Shown here one piece after another: positions 40,262 to 48,821 of a stretch of 64,000 nt of DNA. This DNA is from Curtobacterium pusillum (GTDB taxonomy: Bacteria; Actinomycetota; Actinomycetes; Actinomycetales; Microbacteriaceae). The first letter of the stretch is position 1. Every line of letters begins with the position of its first letter. The notes below the pieces were generated by a model that worked only from the letters and a program-made list of their open reading frames with translations, was not told where the DNA came from and ran no database searches. A program made the position numbers and the translations under genes. The stretch is taken from NCBI GenBank assembly GCA_002025645.1, contig CP018783.1, forward strand, positions 1,488,001 through 1,552,000, read 5' to 3'.

Positions 40262-41332
40262 ATGTCGACCCCTTCGGAGACCGCGCCCGCGGACCAGGAC
40301 GCCCTCCAGACCGAGCAGCGGACGGCCGCGGTGGTCTACAACCCCGTCAAGGTCCACCTGCCGACCCTCAAGCGCACCGTCGAGAAGCACCAGCAGGAGG
40401 CCGGCTGGGCCGAGACCCTGTGGTTCGAGACCTCCGAGGAGGACCCGGGCGGTGGCATGGCCCGCGCCGCGCTCGAGGCAGGAGCCGACGTCGTCGCCGC
40501 TGCGGGTGGGGACGGCACCGTCCGGGCCGTGGCCGAGGTGGTGCACGGCTCCGACGCCTCGCTGGCGCTGCTCCCGAGCGGCACGGGCAACCTGCTCGCG
40601 CGGAACATGAAGCTGCCGCTCGACGACCTCGGCGGCATGGCGAAGGCGATCTTCTCCGGCAACGACCGCTCGATCGACTTCGGGCTGATCGGCGTCGAGC
40701 GACCCGACGGCTCCCGCGACAAGTTCGGCTTCCTCGTGATGGCCGGCCTCGGGCTCGACGCCCGGATGCTCGCGAACACCCGCCCCGGGCTGAAGAAGCG
40801 CGTCGGGTGGTTGGCCTACCTCGACTCACTGTTCCGTTCCGTACGGGACACCGACGGCTTCGAGTTCAAGTACCGGCTGGACGAGTCGGCGCGCAACGGC
40901 TCGGTCCGGGCGCACTCCGTCATCGTCGGCAACTGCGGCATGCTGCAGGCCAACGCGATGCTCCTGCCCGACGCCGAGATCGACGACGGGGTGTTCGACA
41001 TCGTCGTGATGCGTCCCCGCGGCTTCTTCGGGTGGGTGCGGATCGGCGCCCGGGTGTTCTGGGAGAACGCGATCCTGCGCTGGTTCCACCGCTCGTCGCT
41101 CGGCAACACCGTCGTCGGGCGTCGGATCACCACGGCGGCGAAGCAGGAGCGGCCGCTCCGCTACATGCGTGGCGAGGAGTTCGTGCTGCGGCTGACGAAG
41201 CCGGACGAGTTCGAGATCGACGGCGACCCCGTGGGCGAGATCGTGGCGTTCCGCGCGCAGATCGACGCCGGGTCGCTGGACGTGCGGGTCCCCGTGGTCG
41301 AGCCGCACACGGGGCGCGGCCGCAAGAAGTAG
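40262..41332 (+). CDS. Diacylglycerol kinase family lipid kinase
   Basis: This 356-residue protein of the DagK/YegS/LCB5 family has AVVYNPVKVHLPTLKRTV. The nucleotide loop AAAGGDGTVRAVAEVV and SGTGNLLARNMKLP follow. Such enzymes phosphorylate diacylglycerol or related lipids at the membrane. TACCGT at 40250-40255 lies six bases before the ATG (leaderless). It converges with pheA, and the hairpin at 41337-41405 sits between their stops. Confidence 0.88.
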   Translation: MSTPSETAPADQDALQTEQRTAAVVYNPVKVHLPTLKRTVEKHQQEAGWAETLWFETSEEDPGGGMARAALEAGADVVAAAGGDGTVRAVAEVVHGSDASLALLPSGTGNLLARNMKLPLDDLGGMAKAIFSGNDRSIDFGLIGVERPDGSRDKFGFLVMAGLGLDARMLANTRPGLKKRVGWLAYLDSLFRSVRDTDGFEFKYRLDESARNGSVRAHSVIVGNCGMLQANAMLLPDAEIDDGVFDIVVMRPRGFFGWVRIGARVFWENAILRWFHRSSLGNTVVGRRITTAAKQERPLRYMRGEEFVLRLTKPDEFEIDGDPVGEIVAFRAQIDAGSLDVRVPVVEPHTGRGRKK

Positions 41333-41336
41333 CTGA

Positions 41337-41405
41337 CAGTGTGCGAGGTTCCGCGCAGTGTGGGACGCAATCGTCGTCCCACACTGGTCGGAACCTCGCA
41401 CACTG
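41337..41405. repeat. Palindrome with GTGCGAGGTTCC arms, copy A (bidirectional terminator)
   Basis: CAGTGTGCGAGGTTCCG (41337-41353) pairs perfectly with CGGAACCTCGCACACTG (41389-41405). Inside, CAGTGTGGGACG pairs with CGTCCCACACTG, giving a two-part stem. It begins five bases after the lipid kinase stop and faces the pheA stop. The outer arm recurs near 59.2 kb. Confidence 0.9.
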
Positions 41406-41429
41406 CGGGCGGGCGGACGACGCGGCGGG

Positions 41430-42386
41430 TCAGTGCGCGTCGGGCTCGCCGGAGACGATCGCGCGGAGCCAGTCCCGGGCCTCGACGAACGCCGCGTCCG
41501 AGTAGCGCGTGGGCACCTCGGGGCGGACCCCGTCGGCCCGCGGGTACGACCCGAGGAAGGTCACGCGCGGGCTGAACCGGCGCAGACCGAGCAGGGCGTC
41601 GGCCACGCGCTCGTCCTGCACGTGCCCGTCGAGGTCGATCACGAACCGGTAGCGGCCGAGCTCGTCACCGATCGGCCGTGAGGACAGCAACCCCATGTTG
41701 ATGCCCCGGGTCGCGAACTGCTCGAGCATGTCCACGAGCGCGCCCGGGTGGTCGGCGGGCAGCTCGACGATGACGCTCGTCTTGTCGGCGCCGGTCGGTT
41801 CGGGCAGCGCCAGGGTCTTCGACACGAGGACGAACCGGGTCACGGCAGACGCGTTGTCCCCGATCGACGACGCCAGGACGTCGAGCGCGTAGTGGTCGGT
41901 GATCCCCGGGGGCGCGACCGCGGCGTCGGCTGTGGGGTGCTCGTCGAGCAGGGCTGCGGCGGCCGCGACGTTCGACGAGGCCGGGATGTGCCCGTGCCCG
42001 CGGACGTTCGCCTCGAGCCAGTTGTGGGTCTGCGCGTACGCCACGGGGTGGGCGTTCACGGTGCGGACGTCGGCGAGCGCGGTGCCGGGGCGGGCGACGA
42101 GCACGAAGTCGACGGGGACGAGGTACTCCCCCACGATGCGGACGCCGGGGATCCGGGCGAGGGCGTCCTGGGTGGCGCTGACCCCGCCGTCGACGCTGTT
42201 CTCGATCGCGATCACGGCGCCGATCGACCGGCCGCTGACGACGTCGTCGAGGGCTTCGCCGACGTTGTTGACGCTGCGCCAGGGCTTGCCGGCGGCCGCG
42301 TCGACGAGTTTGAGGGCCGCCTCGGTGAAGGTGCCGGCGGGTCCGAGGTAGGAGTACGTGTCGGACGGCGCGGCGGGCTGGCTCAT
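41430..42386 (-). CDS. pheA: Prephenate dehydratase
   Basis: This 318-residue enzyme converts prephenate to phenylpyruvate in phenylalanine synthesis. It starts YSYLGPAGTFTEAAL, contains VIAIENSVDGGVSATQDAL and the catalytic AVTRFVL (Thr-Arg-Phe). An ACT regulatory domain closes it (ADHPGALVDMLEQFATRGINM, with SSRPI near the Phe-binding site). Feedback inhibition by phenylalanine is expected. TAGGCT on the minus strand (42393-42398) lies six bases before the ATG, so it is leaderless. Confidence 0.96.
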   Translation of the reverse strand: MSQPAAPSDTYSYLGPAGTFTEAALKLVDAAAGKPWRSVNNVGEALDDVVSGRSIGAVIAIENSVDGGVSATQDALARIPGVRIVGEYLVPVDFVLVARPGTALADVRTVNAHPVAYAQTHNWLEANVRGHGHIPASSNVAAAAALLDEHPTADAAVAPPGITDHYALDVLASSIGDNASAVTRFVLVSKTLALPEPTGADKTSVIVELPADHPGALVDMLEQFATRGINMGLLSSRPIGDELGRYRFVIDLDGHVQDERVADALLGLRRFSPRVTFLGSYPRADGVRPEVPTRYSDAAFVEARDWLRAIVSGEPDAH

Positions 42387-42426
42387 GTGGCGAGCCTATT
42401 GCAGCGCCGCACGACGGCCGCGACCG

Positions 42427-42972
42427 TCAGTCGGTCGCCGTGCCGGTCAGTCGGGCTTCGCAGATCGCGGTGTCGTCGTCGTCCCGCGGGTAGGTCAGTG
42501 CCGCGAAGCGCCGCTCGGGGTCGAGCCGGGTGAGCAGGGCAGCGGCGATGCCGTCGAGTTGCCCGACCTGTTCCTCGGTGAGGGCGTCGATCACCACGCG
42601 ACGGGCGGTGCGCACGTGGTCGGGCGCCGCGTCGACGATGGTGGCGTACCCGGCGTCGGTGAGCCGGACGTCGGTCGCACGCCGATCGTCGGTGGACGGG
42701 CACCGGGAGACGAGCCCGCGCTTCTCGAGCCGGGACACGACGTGCGACAGCCGCGGCAGGGACGCGTTCGTGGCCGACGCCAGCGCCGACATCCGGAGGG
42801 TGCGGGACTCGGTCTCGGAGAGCATCGCGATGACCATGTAGTCGAAGTGCGTCAGGTCGGCGTCACGCTGGAGCTGCTGGTCGAGCGCGGCCGGCAGGAG
42901 TTCCATGACGGCGACGAGCTTCATCCACGCACGGAGCTGGTCGCGCGTGAGCCACGGGGTCTCGTCGGTCAT
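42427..42972 (-). CDS. MarR family transcriptional regulator
   Basis: This 181-residue protein has a MarR winged helix (HFDYMVIAMLSETESRTLRMSALA, ASLPRLSHVVSRLEKRGLVSR, DDRRATDVRLTDAG). A 30-residue C-terminal extension after the dimer helix is unusual. TAGGAT on the minus strand (42979-42984) ends six bases before the ATG. Its neighbours upstream are the Mo oxidoreductase unit and downstream pheA; no clear target is seen. Confidence 0.88.
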   Translation of the reverse strand: MTDETPWLTRDQLRAWMKLVAVMELLPAALDQQLQRDADLTHFDYMVIAMLSETESRTLRMSALASATNASLPRLSHVVSRLEKRGLVSRCPSTDDRRATDVRLTDAGYATIVDAAPDHVRTARRVVIDALTEEQVGQLDGIAAALLTRLDPERRFAALTYPRDDDDTAICEARLTGTATD

Positions 42973-43000
42973 ACCGGCATCCTAGCGAATGGTTGTCGGT

Positions 43001-43435
43001 TCAACCAGTAGACGTCGCGGTCCGCCGACGCCGGACCGCGACGACCAGCACGGCGACCACCACGAGCACCAGCACGCCCTCGACGACGAGCAGGCGCAGG
43101 CCGTAGTCGAACGGCAGCACCGTGTCGTTCTTCGTGCCGTGCGCCTTCGCCGCGATCTCCGGCAGGACGACGAGCGCCAGGACACTCCCGAGCACCACGA
43201 CGGCCTGCACGACCACGAGCGCCCAGACCTGCAGCGTCCGCCCGGTCCGACGGAGCAGCAGCCCGACGGCGACGACGAACGGCGACAGGATCGCGTCGTG
43301 GAGGATCACCGCGCCGAGCAGCCACGTCGCGAGGCCCCAGATCCGGTTCGGCCGCACGGTCGTCACCATGACGTACGCCCCGAACGCGATGACCAGGACG
43401 CCGACCACCACGAGCACGATGCGCGCGACCTTCAC
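43001..43435 (-). CDS. Membrane protein (144 aa) coupled to the Mo oxidoreductase
   Basis: This 144-residue protein has four hydrophobic segments (about residues 4-25, 34-60, 68-92 and 115-135). It ends in a basic tail VAVRRRRTATSTG. The GTG overlaps the stop of the molybdopterin oxidoreductase gene by four bases, so it may be a membrane anchor or electron-transfer partner. It has only two histidines (one in the segment VILHDAIL), and I do not recognise a haem-binding pattern. Confidence 0.75.
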   Translation of the reverse strand: MKVARIVLVVVGVLVIAFGAYVMVTTVRPNRIWGLATWLLGAVILHDAILSPFVVAVGLLLRRTGRTLQVWALVVVQAVVVLGSVLALVVLPEIAAKAHGTKNDTVLPFDYGLRLLVVEGVLVLVVVAVLVVAVRRRRTATSTG

Positions 43436-44766
43436 CGGATCACCTCGATCTTCTCGATCCACTTCGTCTGCAGCACTCCGGGCCGACCCGGGGCGATGAT
43501 GCGCGCGGGGAAGCCGTGGTCCAGGTCGAGCTTCTCGCCGTTCAGTTCGAGCGCCACGAGGGTGGTCGGGTCCTCCGCGTACTCCGGTCCCATGTCCATG
43601 ATCCGGTAGCCGCCGTGCCGTTCGAGGCTCGTCACGCGCACGTGCGACCCCGGCTGGGCCTGGACCGCCGCGAGGAGGTCGCGCATCCGCACTCCCTTCC
43701 AGGTGGCCATCTGGCTCCAGCCCTCTACGCACGAGATCGGGAGGTCGACCTGGGTGGTCCCCAGTGCGACGAGCTCGGCACGTGCGAAGGTCCGGCTGAC
43801 GTCGTGGCCGACGACCGTGAGGGTCCAGTCCGCGGCCGTCGCGGTCGCGAGGACACCGGCAGCCCGGGCCGTGCGGTTCACCGGCAGGTCGTTCGGACCG
43901 CGGTGCCGCTGCCGCGCGCCGAAGACGTTGAACGGCTCGGCGAGCTTGTTCGACTGCCCGGCCGTCAGGGCGACGACACCGACCGTCGCCGCTGCGACAC
44001 CGGCGAAGAAGCCGCGTCGGGCGACGCGCTCACGTCGGCCCTGGGTCGCCTCGGGCGACTGCCTGGAGGCGCGGCGAGCCTCCGTCGCATCGGCCTGCGT
44101 GGTCGGAGCGGGAACGCCGTCGACCCAGCGCAGGACCCTGGCGGTGAGGCCGCGGGGGTAGGACGCGACCACGGGCGCGACCGCAGCCGTCGGGACGGAG
44201 TCGGTCCGTGCCTCCAGGCCGGGAGGCAGCAGCTCGCTGCCCACCGTCGTGTCCGCGACGAACCGACCGTGCTCGTCGTACGCGTCGCGCTTCCGCCAGT
44301 ACCGCGCGATGATCCGAAGCTTCGTGCCGATGTGCAGCACGAGCGACCCGATGAGCACGTACGACAGCGCGTAGTGCACCTGGCGGAACGGGAACGGCCA
44401 CGGGTACCACTGGTACGTGTTGACCAGGCCGGTGGCGACCTGCACCAGCGCGGCCGAGACGAACACCGCGATCGACACGCGCTCCAGCAGGTGCAGGACG
44501 CCGCGCACCGGCGGGACCTGTGCAAGAGCGGGCATCACCGCGTTGAGCTTCGCGACGAGCAGCGGGATGATCGCGATCCCCGCCGTGATGTGGAGGCCCT
44601 GCGTGAACTGGTAGAGCTGGGTCGGCCGTGTCGGGAACCGCATGCCGGGCAGCGGGTCCTGCAGGAAGTGGCTGAAGAGGCCGGTGCCGAAGCACACGAT
44701 GAAGGCCACCCCGAGCAGCCGCCCGAGCACGACCGCCGACCGGGCGTTGCGGTTGGGGGACGCCAT
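43432..44766 (-). CDS. Molybdopterin oxidoreductase fused to a cytochrome b-like membrane domain
   Basis: This protein of about 444 residues has four membrane segments in the first 150 residues. Histidines in LHITAGIAI, RQVHYALSYVLIGSLVLHIGTKLR could ligate haem, as in ferric-reductase/cytochrome b561-like domains. A second, Tat-like start follows (RRERVARRGFFAGVAAATVGVVAL) with another hydrophobic segment. The C-terminal 180 residues are a sulfite-oxidase/YedY-type Mo domain, with the Mo-binding Cys in LPISCVEGWS and MATWKGVRMRDLL. The Mo domain therefore likely faces outward. The start is uncertain: ATG 44766 or GTG 44802. A longer frame upstream is a shadow of the divergent gene. Confidence 0.83.
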   Translation of the reverse strand: MASPNRNARSAVVLGRLLGVAFIVCFGTGLFSHFLQDPLPGMRFPTRPTQLYQFTQGLHITAGIAIIPLLVAKLNAVMPALAQVPPVRGVLHLLERVSIAVFVSAALVQVATGLVNTYQWYPWPFPFRQVHYALSYVLIGSLVLHIGTKLRIIARYWRKRDAYDEHGRFVADTTVGSELLPPGLEARTDSVPTAAVAPVVASYPRGLTARVLRWVDGVPAPTTQADATEARRASRQSPEATQGRRERVARRGFFAGVAAATVGVVALTAGQSNKLAEPFNVFGARQRHRGPNDLPVNRTARAAGVLATATAADWTLTVVGHDVSRTFARAELVALGTTQVDLPISCVEGWSQMATWKGVRMRDLLAAVQAQPGSHVRVTSLERHGGYRIMDMGPEYAEDPTTLVALELNGEKLDLDHGFPARIIAPGRPGVLQTKWIEKIEVIR

Positions 44767-44820
44767 CGTCGCCCGGGCGTCCAGCAGCAGCCGCCGCACC
44801 ACGGATAGCCTCAGGACACG

Positions 44821-46233
44821 ATGAGCGAACGACTGCGCCCCGGCCGACTGCTGCCGACCGTCCTGGCCGTGGTCGGGGTACTGGCCCTCGCGGGCGTCAT
44901 CGCCGTCGGCGTCACGCATCTGGGCTTCCTCCGATCCGGTCATCGTGCTCCATTCGTTGCGTGGACCCTGATCGCTTGGACCGTCTTCGCCGGAGCGGTC
45001 CTGGCGTTGCGGTTCGTCCCCGCGAAGTGGATGACGTGGCTCGTGGTCGGCGGTGGCCTGGTGGTCGGGCTCGCCGCCATCGCCGGGCCGCCGAACACCA
45101 GCACCGATTCTGCCCGGTACGCCTGGGACGGCATCGTCCAGCACGCCGGGATCTCCCCGTACGCGCACACGCCGCAGTCGACCGCACTGTCCGGTCTGCG
45201 ACCCGACTGGCTCTTCCCGGACAAGATCGACGGAACGTGCGACCCCCTGCAGCCCCGGTACCGCGGACTCGGCGACGGCGCGCAGGGACACTGCACCGCG
45301 ATCAACCGACCGGACGTGACGACGATCTACCCGCCGATGGCGCAGCTGTGGTTCGCCCTCGTCCGCGCGTTCGTCCCGGCCACGGCGCAGTACATGCCGT
45401 TCCAGGTCGCCGGGCTGATCGTCTCGCTCGGCGTCACGCTCGGACTGGTCGCGGTGCTCCGCCGACTCGGTCGTCCGACGTGGTGGGCGGCACTCTGGGC
45501 GTGGTCGCCGCTCGTCGCCTCCGAGGCGGTCACCAACTCGCACGTCGACCTGCTCGGCGCCGCACTCGCCACGGCCGGTGCCGTGCTCGTCGCCTTCGGC
45601 CGGCCGATCTGGGGCGGCATCGCCCTCGGGGCGGCCACCGCGACCAAGCTCATCCCCGCGATCGTCTACCCGCCGTTGCTCGGACGGTGGAGGAACTGGT
45701 GGGCGATCCCGGTCGGGATCGCCGTGTTCGGGCTGCTCTACGTGCCGTACGTGCTCACCACGGGGCTCGACGTGCTCGGGTACCTGCCGGGCTACCTGTC
45801 CGAGGAGGGCTACGAGGACGGCTCCCGGTTCGCCCTCGTCTCGCTGGTCTTCAAGGGCGACGCGGCGACGATCGTCGTCGGGCTGCTCGTGCTCCTGGCG
45901 GCGTTCGTGGCGTGGCGGCTGTCCGACCCGTCGCGGCCGTGGTCCGGCGAGGTGCTGATGATCGGCGTGACCTTCCTGGCGGTGAGCCCGCGGTACCCCT
46001 GGTACGCCCTGCTGCTCATCCCGTTCGTGGTGCTCTCCGGTCGCTGGGAGTGGTCGGCGATCGGCCTCGCGATCGCCCTGCGCGGCGTGTGGCCGTCGGT
46101 GGACGCGTACCGGTGGTGGCTCGCTGCGGCGGTGCTCGTCATCGTCGTCGTCACGATCGTGCGCACCCGCCGGTCGGACTGGGTGCGCTGGGGACGGCTG
46201 TTGTCGTTCCGACGGCTCGACCACGTACGCTGA
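44821..46233 (+). CDS. Polyprenol-phosphate-mannose-dependent transferase-like membrane protein (GT87/DUF2029-like)
   Basis: This 470-residue protein has 10-12 membrane segments. DSARYAWDGIVQHAGISPYAHTP after the second or third segment is the signature of GT87-type membrane mannosyltransferases, and IYPPMAQLWFALV follows. Such enzymes add mannose from polyprenyl phosphate to lipoglycans on the outer face. TAGCCT at 44806-44811 lies nine bases before the ATG. It sits directly before moaA, with a five-base gap, although no functional tie to molybdopterin is known. Confidence 0.8.
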   Translation: MSERLRPGRLLPTVLAVVGVLALAGVIAVGVTHLGFLRSGHRAPFVAWTLIAWTVFAGAVLALRFVPAKWMTWLVVGGGLVVGLAAIAGPPNTSTDSARYAWDGIVQHAGISPYAHTPQSTALSGLRPDWLFPDKIDGTCDPLQPRYRGLGDGAQGHCTAINRPDVTTIYPPMAQLWFALVRAFVPATAQYMPFQVAGLIVSLGVTLGLVAVLRRLGRPTWWAALWAWSPLVASEAVTNSHVDLLGAALATAGAVLVAFGRPIWGGIALGAATATKLIPAIVYPPLLGRWRNWWAIPVGIAVFGLLYVPYVLTTGLDVLGYLPGYLSEEGYEDGSRFALVSLVFKGDAATIVVGLLVLLAAFVAWRLSDPSRPWSGEVLMIGVTFLAVSPRYPWYALLLIPFVVLSGRWEWSAIGLAIALRGVWPSVDAYRWWLAAAVLVIVVVTIVRTRRSDWVRWGRLLSFRRLDHVR

Positions 46234-46238
46234 CGCCC

Positions 46239-47306
46239 ATGGCACCCGCGACCCTGCTCGGCTCGACCGGCGCGTCCGCATCGTCGGACCCGACCGGGCT
46301 CGTCGACCGGTTCGGCCGCCGAGCCGTCGACCTGCGGGTGTCCCTGACCGAGCGCTGCAACCTCCGCTGCACGTACTGCATGCCCGCCGCCGGACTGCCG
46401 TTCGCCCCCGACGACCAGCTGATGACGGCCGCCGAGATCGAGCGGCTCGTCCGGATCGGGACGGCCCGGTTCGGCGTCCGCAAGGTACGGTTCACCGGTG
46501 GTGAGCCGATGCTCCGTCACGACCTCGTCGACGTGATCGCCCGGTGCGCCGCGCTTCCGGACGCCCCGGAGCTGTCCCTCACCACGAACGCGATCGGCCT
46601 CGCGCACCGCGCCGCCGCCCTGTACGCCGCCGGACTCCGCCGGGTCAACGTGTCGCTCGACACCGTCGACCCGTCGGTGTTCGCCGAGGTCACACGACGA
46701 CCGTTCCTCGACAAGGTCATCGCCGGGCTGTCGGCCGCGCACGACGCCGGACTGGCGATCAAGGTGAACGCCGTGCTCCTGCGCGGGGTCAACGACGCCC
46801 TGGCGCCGGACCTCATGCGCTGGTGCCTCGAGCGCGGTTACGAACTGCGGTTCATCGAGCAGATGCCGCTCGACCCCGACCACGCCTGGGACCGCACCTC
46901 GATGGTCACCGCGGCGGAGACCCGCGCGATGCTCTCGGAGTCCTTCGGCCTCGTCCCGGACGACGCACCGCGCGACGGCGCCCCCGCCGAACGGTTCCGG
47001 GTGCTCGCACGCACGGCCGACGGGGGCGTCGGTCCGGTACTCGGCACGATCGGCATCATCGCGAGCATCACCGAGTCCTTCTGCGCCGACTGCACCCGCG
47101 CACGACTCACCGCCGACGGGCACGTCCGGAGCTGCCTGTTCTCCGACGAGGAGACCTCCGTGCTCGGACCGATGCGCGACGGTGCGACCGATGACGAGGT
47201 CGCCGAGCTCTGGCGCCGGGCGATGTGGGCCAAGCCGCGTGACCACGGCGACGACACCGACGACCTCGTGCACCCGACGCGGGGCATGAGCGCGATCGGG
47301 GGCTGA
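46239..47306 (+). CDS. moaA: GTP 3',8-cyclase MoaA (molybdenum cofactor synthesis)
   Basis: This 355-residue radical-SAM enzyme performs the first step of molybdopterin synthesis on GTP. It has the N-terminal cluster motif CNLRCTYC (Cys 40, 44, 47), VRFTGGEP and the second-cluster cysteines in SFCADCTRARLTADGHVRSCLFS. The C-terminus ends in the required Gly-Gly (SAIGG). TACGCT at 46226-46231 lies seven bases before the ATG inside the end of the upstream gene, so it has a likely leaderless promoter of its own. moaD follows after one base. Confidence 0.96.
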   Translation: MAPATLLGSTGASASSDPTGLVDRFGRRAVDLRVSLTERCNLRCTYCMPAAGLPFAPDDQLMTAAEIERLVRIGTARFGVRKVRFTGGEPMLRHDLVDVIARCAALPDAPELSLTTNAIGLAHRAAALYAAGLRRVNVSLDTVDPSVFAEVTRRPFLDKVIAGLSAAHDAGLAIKVNAVLLRGVNDALAPDLMRWCLERGYELRFIEQMPLDPDHAWDRTSMVTAAETRAMLSESFGLVPDDAPRDGAPAERFRVLARTADGGVGPVLGTIGIIASITESFCADCTRARLTADGHVRSCLFSDEETSVLGPMRDGATDDEVAELWRRAMWAKPRDHGDDTDDLVHPTRGMSAIGG

Positions 47307-47307
47307 G

Positions 47308-47547
47308 GTGACCACGATCCGGTTCTTCGCGGCTGCCCGGGCGGCGGTCGGCGTGGACGAGGTCACCGCGGCGGCGCCGGACCTCGACGCTGCGCTGCGC
47401 GGTGTGGACGCCACCGATCCGTCGCGGTGGCGGGCCCTGCAGGAGCGGTGCTCGTACCTGGTCGACGGCGTGACCACCCGGGATCGATCGACCCCGCTCG
47501 AGGGCGTCTCGGTCGTCGACGTCATGCCGCCCTTCGCCGGGGGCTGA
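47308..47547 (+). CDS. moaD: Molybdopterin synthase small subunit, MoaD/ThiS family
   Basis: This 79-residue ubiquitin-like sulfur carrier starts TTIRFFAAARAAVGVDEV and ends MPPFAGG. The terminal Gly-Gly becomes the thiocarboxylate. Together with MoeB (51452-52513), which adenylates it, it supplies the dithiolene sulfurs. No moaE is present in the window. Confidence 0.92.
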   Translation: MTTIRFFAAARAAVGVDEVTAAAPDLDAALRGVDATDPSRWRALQERCSYLVDGVTTRDRSTPLEGVSVVDVMPPFAGG

Positions 47548-47613
47548 GCGGTCGCGGGCAACCCTGCCGTCGTGTTCGCGTCGGCGTTGTTCTGTCCCAT
47601 CACGCGTGCAATA

Positions 47614-47634
47614 GGAAGCGCTTTCGCGCGTAGG
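47614..47634. promoter_or_regulatory. Orphan LacI-like motif and hairpin arm after moaD
   Basis: GGAAGCGCTTTC (47614-47625) resembles LacI/CcpA-type operator cores. It partly overlaps CGCGCGTAGG (47625-47634), which can pair with CCTACGCGCG at 47654-47663, ten bases perfect over a 19-base loop. This is a likely terminator for the convergent moaD and antiporter genes. Confidence 0.45.
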
Positions 47635-47652
47635 GTGCAGGAACTTCTGGCC

Positions 47653-47709
47653 TCCTACGCGCGGAACGGCCTGCTATGCGCGAAACAGCCTGCTACGCGC
47701 GGAACGGCC
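47653..47709. repeat. Three tandem 19-base repeats
   Basis: Three contiguous units read TCCTACGCGCGGAACGGCC, TGCTATGCGCGAAACAGCC and TGCTACGCGCGGAACGGCC. They fill the space between the moaD stop and the antiporter stop. No spacers are present, so this is not a CRISPR array. Confidence 0.9.
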
Positions 47710-47720
47710 CGGCCCGGCCC

Positions 47721-48821
47721 CTACGGGGAGACGGACAGGACGATGAACGCGGCGAAGATCACCAGGTGCACCCCACCCTGCAGCCGCGTCGCGCGACCGG
47801 GCAGCACCGTGAGCACCGCCGCGACGATCGTCAGCGCGAGCAGCACGATCTGACTCGGCCCGAGCCCCAGCAGCAGCGTGCCGGGCATGAACAGGGACGC
47901 CACGGCGATCGACGGGATCGTGAGGCCGATCGACGCCATCGCCGACCCCATCGCCAGGTTGAGGCTCGTCTGGATCCGGTTCCGAGCGGCCGCCTTCGAC
48001 GCCGCGATGCCCTCGGGCAACAGGATGAGCAGCGCGATCACGACACCGACGAACGAGGGCGGGAACCCGACCGCGGCGACGCCGGCCTCGATCGCGGGCG
48101 ACTCGACCTTCGCGAGTCCGACCACCGCGACGAGCGCGAGCAGCAGCAGCCCGAGCGAGGTCAGCGTGGCACGGCCCGTCGGTCGCGCGGCGTGGGCGTC
48201 CGCGGACTCCTCGAGCACCCCGCCGGTGCGGTTCACGGGCAGGAAGAAGTCGCGGTGCGCGACGGTCTGCGTGACGACGAACAGGGCGTAGAGGGCGAGG
48301 GACGCCAGGGCGACGAAGACGAGCTGCGCGCCGGTGAACGACGAGTCGTCGGTGCCGGTGGTGAACGTCGGCAGCACGAGGGTGAGGACCGCCAGGGCCG
48401 CGACGGTCATGGTCGCCGCCGACGCGCCCTCCTGGTTGAAGCGCACGGTGTTGTGCCGGAGCGTCCCGATGAGGATCGCGAGCCCGACCAGGCCGTTCAT
48501 CGTGATCATCACCGCCGAGAAGACGGTGTCCCGCGCCAGGGTCTCGGCCTTCGCACCGCCCGAGCTCGACAGCGCGATGATGAGCGCGACCTCGATGATC
48601 GTCACGGCGACGGCGAGCACGAGGGACCCGAACGGCTCCCCCACACGGTGCGCGACGACCTCGGCGTGGTGCACCGCTGCGAGGACCGTGCCGGCCAGGA
48701 CGACGGCCACGACCACCACCACGAACGTGCCGAGGTCGTGCCGGCCGAACGACAGTGCGAGGACGATCGCCGCGATCACGGGGATGCCGACGGGCCAGGA
48801 CTTGGCGATCCAGTTCGTCAC
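47721..48821 (-). CDS. Calcium/cation:proton antiporter (CaCA/ChaA family)
   Basis: This 366-residue protein has 11 membrane segments and two alpha-repeat motifs. The first is FGSLVLAVAVTIIEVALI and the second LLILLPEGIAASKAAARNRIQTSLNLAMGSAMASIGLTIP, both with the ion-binding Glu and an Asn-Gly or Gly-Ser rich helix. It exports Ca2+ or Na+/K+ for protons. Its GTG overlaps the modC stop by four bases, so it is the last gene of the molybdate operon, an unexpected place for a cation antiporter. Confidence 0.9.
   Translation of the reverse strand: MTNWIAKSWPVGIPVIAAIVLALSFGRHDLGTFVVVVVAVVLAGTVLAAVHHAEVVAHRVGEPFGSLVLAVAVTIIEVALIIALSSSGGAKAETLARDTVFSAVMITMNGLVGLAILIGTLRHNTVRFNQEGASAATMTVAALAVLTLVLPTFTTGTDDSSFTGAQLVFVALASLALYALFVVTQTVAHRDFFLPVNRTGGVLEESADAHAARPTGRATLTSLGLLLLALVAVVGLAKVESPAIEAGVAAVGFPPSFVGVVIALLILLPEGIAASKAAARNRIQTSLNLAMGSAMASIGLTIPSIAVASLFMPGTLLLGLGPSQIVLLALTIVAAVLTVLPGRATRLQGGVHLVIFAAFIVLSVSP

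Noticed and set aside
44767..46281. N-terminal extension of the Mo oxidoreductase frame up to 46281
   Set aside because: It lies opposite the GT87-like gene, has shadow composition, and the membrane domain starts naturally near 44766-44802.
47653..47709. CRISPR-like tandem repeats
   Set aside because: Units are contiguous with no spacers, and no cas gene is present in the window.
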